Shown: positions 10,262 through 19,700 of the stretch, one piece after another | Position numbering within the stretch: the stretch's first letter is position 1 | How the letters are laid out: each line of letters starts with the position of its first letter | NCBI GenBank assembly: GCA_018820925.1 | Contig: JAHJNJ010000035.1 | Location: forward strand, 45,046 to 109,045 | Direction of reading: 5' to 3' | Length of the DNA stretch: 64,000 nt | Origin: Gammaproteobacteria bacterium | Lineage (GTDB): Bacteria > Pseudomonadota > Gammaproteobacteria > Burkholderiales > Gallionellaceae | Notes under the pieces: generated by a model | Told to the model about the DNA's origin: nothing | Databases searched by the model: none | What the model saw: only the letters and a program-made list of their open reading frames with translations | Translations under genes and position numbers: made by a program

Positions 10262-10930
10262 ATGCAACAAAAGGCACACACTTTTACAAAATTCGATGAC
10301 GATTTAAATTCAATCCGTGCGCACATTCTGGAAATGGGCAAGCTGGTTGAAAGTCAGTTCAGTCAATCGTTGCTGGCATTTTTTGAAGCAAACACCGCTA
10401 TTGCGCATCAAGTAGTTGACCAGGACTATTCTGTCGACCAGATGGAAATGCGAATTGACAGCCTTTGCGTAATCGCCATCGCACGCCAACAACCGGCCGC
10501 ATGTGATCTGCAGTCGATCATTATCTCCACGAAGATCGTGATGCTTCTGGAACATGTCGGAGACGAGGCGAAAAAAATAGCGCTTATCGTGGAGCAACTT
10601 GCCCGCCAGAAGCTCATGACAAGCCCGCACATCCAGGGGATTCGTCTTGCCGCACAATTGGCACAGCAAAAACTGGCCGAAGTTATTGACAGTTTTGCCC
10701 GCCTCGACAGCTTTACCGCTTACAAATTGCTTGGCTCTGAGGATTTGATCAATGAGATGTTTAACAATATCTCAAGAGACTTGATCCAATCCATGACCGA
10801 CGACCCGCGCACCATCTCCTCTTCATTGGCAATTTTATTCGTGGCAAAAGCAATTGAACGAATAGGAAATAATATTAAGGATATTTCAAAGCTGGTAATT
10901 GACGCTTCAAACAGGTATGGCGAAATCTAG
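10262..10930 (+). CDS. phoU: PhoU phosphate signalling protein
   Basis: FDDDLNSIRAHILEMGKLVESQFSQSLLAF and AKAIERIGNNIKDISKLVI: PhoU repeats. Confidence 0.9.
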   Translation: MQQKAHTFTKFDDDLNSIRAHILEMGKLVESQFSQSLLAFFEANTAIAHQVVDQDYSVDQMEMRIDSLCVIAIARQQPAACDLQSIIISTKIVMLLEHVGDEAKKIALIVEQLARQKLMTSPHIQGIRLAAQLAQQKLAEVIDSFARLDSFTAYKLLGSEDLINEMFNNISRDLIQSMTDDPRTISSSLAILFVAKAIERIGNNIKDISKLVIDASNRYGEI

Positions 10931-11020
10931 TTCGCGTCATCGCCAGTCCTGTTTTGCCGGCCTGTAGCAGGCCGCAATACAGAAAGTACGCGACAACCCT
11001 ATTGTTATGGGAAATTTGAC

Positions 11021-12064
11021 ATGATCAACCTGAATCGACTTCTCCGTTACATCAGTCTCTCCGTGGCACTGCTGTCTGCCGGTTATGTATCCGCCGCCGA
11101 CATCACGGGTGCTGGCGCAACCTTCCCCTACCCCGTCTACTCCAAGTGGGCAAATGCCTACAAAACAGAAACTGGCACAGGCGTGAATTACCAACCCATC
11201 GGGTCTTCCAACGGCCTCAAGCAAATCCAGTCCAGAACTGTGGATTTCGCCGCAACTGACGCACCACTGAAAGAGAATGAATTGGAATCGGCCGGTCTGG
11301 TCCAGTTCCCTGTAATAATTGGAGGTGTGGTGCCAGTGGTCAACGTCAATGGAGTCGAACCTGGCAAACTGAAGTTGAACGGTACCATCCTGGCCGATAT
11401 CTTTCTGGGCAAAATCACCAAGTGGAATGATTGGCGTATTGCTGCCGATAACCCCGGAGTCGCTCTGCCGGATGAAGCAATCACCGTGATTCACCGCTCC
11501 GATGGCTCAGGCACCACTTTCATCTTTACCTCCTACCTTGCCCAAGTAAGTCCGGAATGGAAAAAAAGCGTAGGGGTTGGCAAGGAGGTGTACTGGCCAA
11601 CAGGTACCGGAGGCAAAGGAAACGAAGGCGTCACCGCGTACGTTCAGCGCATCAGAAATTCCATCGGTTACGTGGAATATGCCTACGCCTTGCAGAACAA
11701 GCTAACCTTTACCCAAATGAGGAATCGCGATGGTCATTTTGTCATGCCTGACTATGCCAGTTTCAATGCCGCTGCCAACGCACGCTCGGACACCGGCAAA
11801 GGTTTCTACGAAATTCTGCCCAACGAATCGGGCAAGGATAGCTGGCCTATAACTGGCGCCACCTTCGTCCTGATTTACAAATCTCAGGAAAAACCGGTAA
11901 ATGCCACAAGAGTATTGGAATTTTTCGATTGGGCATTCACCAACGGCGATAAGTTGGCTTCCGATCTGGACTATGTGCCGCTACCGGCCAACCTGAAAAT
12001 GCAAATCCGCAACGCCTGGAAAACACAAATAAAGGACACCTCAGGCAATTCTCTTTGGAAATAA
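11021..12064 (+). CDS. pstS: Phosphate ABC transporter substrate-binding protein
   Basis: ITGAGATFPYPVYSKWANAYKTETGTGVNYQPIGSSNGLKQI and HRSDGSGTTFIFTSYL. Confidence 0.97.
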   Translation: MINLNRLLRYISLSVALLSAGYVSAADITGAGATFPYPVYSKWANAYKTETGTGVNYQPIGSSNGLKQIQSRTVDFAATDAPLKENELESAGLVQFPVIIGGVVPVVNVNGVEPGKLKLNGTILADIFLGKITKWNDWRIAADNPGVALPDEAITVIHRSDGSGTTFIFTSYLAQVSPEWKKSVGVGKEVYWPTGTGGKGNEGVTAYVQRIRNSIGYVEYAYALQNKLTFTQMRNRDGHFVMPDYASFNAAANARSDTGKGFYEILPNESGKDSWPITGATFVLIYKSQEKPVNATRVLEFFDWAFTNGDKLASDLDYVPLPANLKMQIRNAWKTQIKDTSGNSLWK

Positions 12065-12069
12065 GTTAA

Positions 12070-13239
12070 GGAATCTCTGATTAAGTCCCGAACGATTTCG
12101 ATTCATAATGTCAGAAGCGAAGATCGAACAAACGGAACCGAACGATGAAACAAACAACGCTCTCTGCAGGCAACTTTGATCTCTACGGCAAGACGACGCG
12201 ACGTGCGAAGTTTCAGGCCGAGATGGATCGGGTCGTGCCATGGTCTGCCTGTGTGCATTGATCGAACCGGTCTACCCCAAAGCCGGAAATGGGTGCCCGC
12301 CGGTTGGTCTTGAGCGCATGTTGCGCATCTACTTTCTGCAGAACTGGTTCAACCTCTCCGACCCCGCCGTGGAAGAAGCCCTTTACGACTCCGTCTCCAT
12401 GCGTGAATTCGTCGGCATCGACCTGGGGCGGGAAGGAACTCCGGACGAAACCACCGTGTGCAAGTTCCGCCACCTGCTGGAAGAGCATGAACTGGGCCGT
12501 CGCCTGTTCGAGGAAGTGGGGCGTCATCTGCAAACCCATGGGATGAAGGTATCGACCGGCACCATCGTGGACGCGACGATCATCAATGCGCCGTCCTCGA
12601 CCAAGAATCAGGACAAGGCGCGCGACCCGGAGATGCACCAGACCAAGAAGGGTAACCAGTGGTACTTTGGCATGAAGGCGCACATCGGTGTGGACAGCAA
12701 GACCAGGCTGATTCACTCGATAGTTGCCACGCCCGCCAACGAGCATGACAAGCACAGCATCCCCGACCTGCTGCACGGAAACGAGCGGCGGGTGTACGGC
12801 GACTCGGCCTATTCCAGCCAAAAGGAGTTGATCGCCCAGGCCGCACCCAAGGCGCGCGACTTCACCAACCAGAAGGGGTTTCGTAACAGAGGGCTCACCG
12901 AACGGGAACAGGCGAAGAACAGTAGAAAGTCGAGTGCGCGCGCCAAGGTTGAACATGCCTTCCTCATCATCAAGCGCATCTTCGGCTTCGCCAAGGTCAG
13001 CTATCGCGGCATGATGAAGAACGGCAATCGTCTGTTCGTCGTGGCGGCACTGGCAAATCTGTTCATGGCGCGACATCATTTGTTGCGACTTCAGCAGGGA
13101 AGGTGCGTCTGATGAACGGGGAATCGACCGGAAGGGGCGGCGAAATGACCCTTGCCAGAGCAATTTCCAGCCGATTCGAATATCCACAGCAGAATGTGAG
13201 CGCGTCGTTCTCATTTGTTGTTACTTATTCAGACCTTCC
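12070..13239 (+). mobile_element. IS5-family insertion sequence with TTAA target duplication
   Basis: Left end GGAATCTCTGATTAAG, right end CTTATTCAGACCTTCC (reverse complement GGAAGGTCTGAATAAG, 13/16 identical). TTAA on both sides (12066-12069 and 13240-13243). Confidence 0.92.
12145..13112 (+). pseudogene. IS5-family transposase, frameshifted near the N-terminus
   Basis: Frame 1 from ATG 12145: MKQTTLSAGNFDLYGKTTRRAKFQAEMDRVVPWSACVH*; the +1 frame continues LCALIEPVYPKAGNGCPPVGLERMLRIYFLQNWF... One base is missing around 12243-12248. Confidence 0.85.
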
Positions 13240-13704
13240 TTAACCGAGTGTCATGAAGCCCTGACTCCATTTATACAAATGTCCGCAGCGGCGAAAACAG
13301 CTACTAAACCGACGCCTCAATCGCTTCTGTGTTCAAATGGTGTAAATGCGGTGGCACAGACGCACGTTTATTCCGGTTTGTGCCGCTCGACACCAAGATA
13401 CAGCCCAACCTGCCCTGCTGAATCTCGCTGAAGAGATTCAGTCGCCCGATTAGACCCGCCTTGGATTTACAGATTTCAGCCCTGACTTGACTGAAGCGAT
13501 TTCGTCACGGTTTTTCCGGTACTTCGCACTGCAACAGCACGGCAAGCCGCGTGCCATCAATCAACTTCTCTTCACGAGTTGTTACGAGAAGAAAGGAATA
13601 CAAACTTTTCGCCTGCCACCGTTTGTTCCGGCCCCATCCAATCGGATTATTTCATCCGCAAAGACCGGGGACGGAAAACGGGGTGACGAAAAGTCGAAAC
13701 ACTT

Positions 13705-16700
13705 ATGCAGACACTATTGCCACGCTTGAAAAGCCGGATAGCCAAATTGATGCGCCCACGCCCGCACGCTGGCGAGCCGCTTCTGCGCGGCGAGTTGTTC
13801 AGTGTCGAGCAACTGGCGCGGCATGCCAAAACACTGGCGGATTACCATCTGGTCGTCACCCGCCGCGGTTCCAACAGCCTGCTGGACCGGCTGGGCCAGA
13901 ACGAAGACATCTTACGCAACTTCAATCTTTCGACACTCGATAAAAACGCCGCGCGACGCGTCACGCCCGCCGCCGAATGGCTGCTCGATAATTTCTACCT
14001 GATCGAAGAACAGATCCTGCTGGCGAGGCGGCATTTCCCGCGCAGCTACAGCCGCGAATTGCCGCGCCTCCTGAACAGCCCTTCCGCCGGGTTGCCGCGT
14101 GTATACGACATCGTGCGCGAGCTGATCTCGCATGTGGATGCGCAGATCGATACCGAACCGCTCAGCGTCTTCATCGCCGCCTACCAGACGGTGGATTCCC
14201 TCAAGCTGGGCGAGCTGTGGGCCATTCCCATCATGTTGCGCCTGGGGCTGATCGAGAATCTGCAGCGCGTTGCCACGCGCCTGACCATTGCGCGGGCGGA
14301 TCGCGAAGTTGCCATCATGTGGATAGACCGTTTGCAGGCAATGGCAGAAAAAAATCCTTCCCACCTCGTCGTCGTCGTGGCGGACATGGCCAAGTCGGAG
14401 CTGCCCCTGTCCAGTTCCTTCGTAGCAGAATTCAGCCAGCGCTTGTCGCGACAAAGTCCGGTGCTGCACCTCGCGCGCAGCTGGCTGGAACAGCGGCTCG
14501 CCGAGCAGGGTTTGACCATCGAACTGCTGAGCCAGCAAGAGAGCCAAAGCCAGGCCGCCAACCGCCTGTCCGTCAGTCACAGCATTGCCAGCCTGCGCTA
14601 CCTGAGCGCAATGGACTGGAGAGATTTTGTCGAGACGCAGAGTCTGGTCGAAAAGACATTGCTTGCCGATCCTGCCGGCGTGTACGACAAAATGGATTTT
14701 TCCACGCGCGATCGCTATCGCCATGCAGTCGAAGCCCTCTCGCGCTACAGCAGGTTGTCGGAAGCCGAGGTTGCGCACAAGGCCGTGCAACTGGCCGCAG
14801 ACGGCGCGCACCAGAACGGCAATGAAGATCGCAGCGCCCACGTCGGTTTCTACCTGATCGATGCGGGCCACGCCCTGCTGGGAAACCTGGCGAATGTGCG
14901 CTGGCCCAGGCACATGTTCATCGAGCGCAGCATTCGCCGTTTTCCGCTGACCTGGTTTGCGGGCGGCATTGTGACGACGACCCTGCTCGCCACATTCATG
15001 CTGGTGCAGCAGGCCGGGGCGCTGGCCGTGCACGGTTGGGAACTGTTCTTCTTCATGCTCGTCGGCATCCTGTGCACCAGCCAACCGGCCGTGACGCTGC
15101 TGAACTGGCTGTCCATGCGACTGGTGAAACCGCGCCTGCTGCCGCGACTGGATTATTCAAAAGGCATTACAGCCGAATGCCGCAGCATGGTGGTGGTTCC
15201 CACCATGCTCACAAACCAGGACGGTGTCGACCGCCTCATCGAAACCCTGGAGATACACCATCTCGCGAACCGCGACCGGCACCTGCACTTCGCCTTGCTG
15301 ACGGACTATCGCGACGCGGCACAGGAGACGCTGCCCGGCGACAAGGCCTTGCTGCAACGCGCACAGGCCGGTGTCGAGATGCTGAACCGCAAATATTCCC
15401 CGACGGACAACAACCTGTTCTTCCTGCTGCACCGCCCGCGCCGCTGGAACGCCGCGGAAGGCGTATGGATGGGTTACGAACGCAAGCGCGGAAAACTCAC
15501 GGAGTTCAACGCGCTGCTGCGCGGTGGCGACCGCGATTGTTTTTCGGCGATCATAGGTGACACCGCCATCCTGCCGTCCATCAAGTATGTCATCACGCTG
15601 GACACCGACACGCAACTGCCGCGCGATGCCGCGCGGAAACTGGCGGGCACCATGGCGCATCCCCTGAACCGTCCGGTGTTCGATGCCGCACGCGGCATCG
15701 TCACCAGCGGCTACGGCATTCTGCAGCCGCGCGTCGGCGTGAGTTTGCCGAGCGCCCGCCGTTCCTGGTTCGTGCGCCTGTTCGGCGGCGACGCGGGCAT
15801 CGACCCCTACACGCGCGAAGTGTCGGACGTGTATCAGGACGTGTTCCAGGAAGGCTCGTTCATCGGCAAGGGAATTTACGATGTGGACGCCTTTGAGCGC
15901 GCCATGCACGGACGCTTCCCGGAAAACACCGTACTCAGTCACGACCTGCTGGAAGCGTGTCATGCCCGTTCCGCACTGGTCAGCGATGTGGAGCTGTTCG
16001 AGGAATATCCTTCCCGTTACAACGTGGATGTCGCGCGGCGTCACCGCTGGATACGCGGCGACTGGCAAATCGCGCAATGGCTGCTGCCGCGCGTGCCCGG
16101 TGCCGCTGCCAAACGCATTGCCAATCCGCTTTCTGTGCTGTCGCTGTTGAAGATACTCGACAACCTGCGGCGCAGCCTGGTGCCGGTCGCGCTGCTGTTG
16201 CTGTTGCCGGGCACCTGGCTGCTGTTCCCGCAACTGGGCGCACTCGGACTACTGCTGGTCGTCGCCCTCATCGCCTTCCCCGGCTTGCTGGCGCTCACCG
16301 GCGCGTTGCGCAAATCGTCCGACATGCCCTGGAGCATGCATTTGCGCGGTGTGGCCGATGCGGGCGCGCGCCAACTCGGACAGATGTTGCTCACGCTGGC
16401 CTTCTTGCCCTACGACGCGTTCATCAGCCTGGATGCCATCGTCAGAACGCTGTGGCGTTTGCTGGTCACACGCAAGCGGCTGCTGGAATGGCAAACCTCC
16501 AGCGATTCCGATCTGTCGGCACGCAATGACCTGGCCGGTTTTTATGCGCACATGTGGAGCGCCCCCCTGCTGGCAGTGGCATCGGGAATTTTCCTGGCTG
16601 TCATGCAGCCAGCGCAGTTTCCCCTGGCATTGCCAATTCTATGTCTATGGGCCATCTCGCCATGGATCGCATGGTGGATCAGCCAACCCATCGAATCCGC

Positions 16701-19700
16701 GGCAGCCAATCTGACGGCGACGCAGCTGAACTTCCTGCGCAGCGCAGCGCGCAAGACCTGGCATTTCTTTGACACCTTTGTCACCGCGCAGGAAAACTGG
16801 CTGCCGCCGGACAATTTCCAGGAAATCCCCGGCCCGGTGATCGCATCGCGCACCTCGCCGACGAATATCGGTCTGGCGCTGCTGGCGAATCTGGCCGCGC
16901 GCGATTTCGGCTACCTGTCGGTGGCGCGGCTGCTACGCCGCACCCATGACAGTTTCGCCACCTTGCAAAAGCTGGAACGGTATCGCGGACACTTCTACAA
17001 CTGGTATGAAACGCGCACACTGCAAGCGATGCATCCGCATTATGTTTCCAGCGTGGACAGCGGCAACCTGGCGGGACATTTGCTCACACTCGCTGCCGGA
17101 CTGCGCGAACAGGCCGACGAGCCCGTCTACACACCGCAGATCTTTGCCGGCCTGCGCGACACGCTGCAGATACTCATGGAATTGTCGGACGACAACGCCG
17201 AACTGGCGCGACTCGACGCGGAACTGGCGACCGCCCCCGCTACCTTGCGCGCGGGTTATGCACTGCTGGAAAGCGTGACCGAGTCGGCACGCAACATCGC
17301 CGTTGCATTCACAGACGCCGCACCCGAGCAGAAACAATGGAGCGCATTGCTGTTGAACAGTAGCGAAGAGCACCTGGAAGATTTGCGTTTCCTCGCACCG
17401 TGGCTGCACGCCAATGAAAGCCTGATGCGCGCCTCCGGCGACCTCGCCGAAAAACCCGGTGACCTCGCCCAAAAACTATTTCGTTTCGACCAGCCGCTCA
17501 CCCTGCGCGAAATCGCGCTGCTGGCCAAATCGCTCTCCCCCCTGCTAGCCGCGGACGCGGGTCAGGCCGAACACTCGCGTTGCCTGCTGGAAGCCAGCGA
17601 GCATGCGCGCCAGCGCCTGCAGGCACTGGAATCCCTGGCCAGACAAAGCGACGAACTGGCCGACATGGACTTCACCTTCCTGTTCGACACGGAACGAAAC
17701 CTGTTTGCCATCGGTTTCAATGTCGCCGAGAACCGCAGCGACGCCAGCTTCTATGACCTGCTGGCCTCGGAGGCACGCTTGTGCAGCTACGTCGCCATCG
17801 CCCAGGGGCAGGTGCCGCAGGATCACTGGTTCTCCATGAGCCGCCTGCTCATCGCCTCGCGCGGCGAGCCGGTGCTGGTGTCGTGGAGCGGCTCGATGTT
17901 CGAATACCTGATGCCGCTGCTGGTCATGCCCAACTACGAGAAGACCCTGCTGGATCACAGTTGCCAGGCGGCGGTGCAGCAACAGATCGAGTACGGAAAC
18001 GCGCATGGCGTGCCCTGGGGAATTTCCGAATCGGGCTATAACCGCATCGATGTGCATCAGAACTACCAGTACCGCGCGTTCGGCGTACCGGGTCTGGGAT
18101 TGAAACGGGGGCTGGCCGACGATCTGGTGATCGCACCCTACGCCAGTGTAATGGCCCTGCTCATCACACCAAGGGCCGCCTGCGAAAACCTGCAACGCCT
18201 GGCCGACGAGGGCCGCGCCGGCAGCTACGGTTTCTATGAGGCCGTGGACTACACACCGGCACGTTTGCCGCCGGACGAATCCAGCGCCACGGTGTTTTCC
18301 TACATGGCACACCATCAGGGCATCAGCCTGCTGGCGCTGGTCAACCTGTTGCGCAACGATCCCATGCAGCGGCGCTTCATGGCCTGTCCGATGCTCAAGG
18401 CCGCGGATCTGCTGTTGCAGGAGCGCGTACCCAGAGCCGTCGCCAGCGTATTCTCGGATGATCTGAAACTGGAACAAAGCCAGATACCCGGCGCAAGTGA
18501 CGAAGACACCATGCGCGTACTGACGAACCCTTCCACGCCGGTGCCAGAAGTTCACCTGTTGTCCAACGGCCGTTATCACGTGGCCATCACCAGTGCCGGT
18601 GGCGGCTACAGCCGCTGGCGCGATCTGGCGGTCACGCGTTGGCGCGAAGATGCCACGCGCGATTGCTGGGGCATGTTTGCGTATCTGCGCGATGTGGACA
18701 CGGGCGAATTCTGGTCCACCGCGTATCAACCCGCGTTGCGCAAGACCCGAGGTTACGAGGCCATCTTCACGCAGTCGCGCGCGGAATTCCGGCAGCAACA
18801 TGCCGGCATCGAAACCCACACCGAGATCAGCGTGTCGCCGGAAGACGATATCGAATTGCGGCGCATCACCCTCACCAACCGCACCCCCTCGCCGCGCGTG
18901 ATTGAACTGACCAGCTACGCCGAAGTGGTGCTTGCCACGCCCGCTGCGGACGCGGCGCATCCCGCATTCAGCAACCTGTTCGTGCAGACCGAGTTTGCGC
19001 AGCCATCTTCCGCCATCCTGTGCACGCGGCGTGCCCGTTCGCTTGAGGAAAAACCGCCGTGGCTGCTGCACATGATGCTGGGACGCGGCGACGAACAGGA
19101 AACCGTCTCCTGCGAAACCGATCGCGCGCGCTTTGTCGGACGCGGCGGCAGCCTGGCCAACCCGGCCGCGATGCAGGGCATTGCGCCCTTGTCCAACACC
19201 GTTGGTTCCGTGCTCGATCCCGTGGTTGCGTTGCGGCGCACGGTCGCGCTGGGGCCGCATGAAACCGTCATCGTCGACCTGGTGCTGGGCGTTACGGAAA
19301 GCCGCGAAGCCGCGCTGGCGCAGGTGGAAAAATACCAGAGCGTACGCATGGCCGACCGCACCTTCGACCTGGCGTGGACACACAGCCAGGTGACGCTGCA
19401 CCTGCTCAATGCCACGGAAGCGGAAGCTCAACTCTACGCCAGACTGGCCGGCGCGCTGATCTATGCCGACCCCACACGCCGCGCCAGCCCGGTCGTGTTG
19501 CACAACAACCGGCGCGGCCAAAGTGCACTGTGGAGTTACGGCATTTCCGGCGACGCGCCGCTGGTGCTGTTGCGCATCAGCGACATTGAAAAGGTCGAAC
19601 TGGTACGGCAAGTGGTCAAGGCGCATTCCTACTGGCGCATGAAAGGACTGACGGTCGAACTGATGATCCTGCACGAAGACGTTTCGGTTTACCGCCAAAA

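Noticed and set aside
13912-16233. Long minus-strand ORFs (390 aa, 358 aa) in the ndvB region
   Set aside because: Shadow ORFs of the 2890-aa gene.
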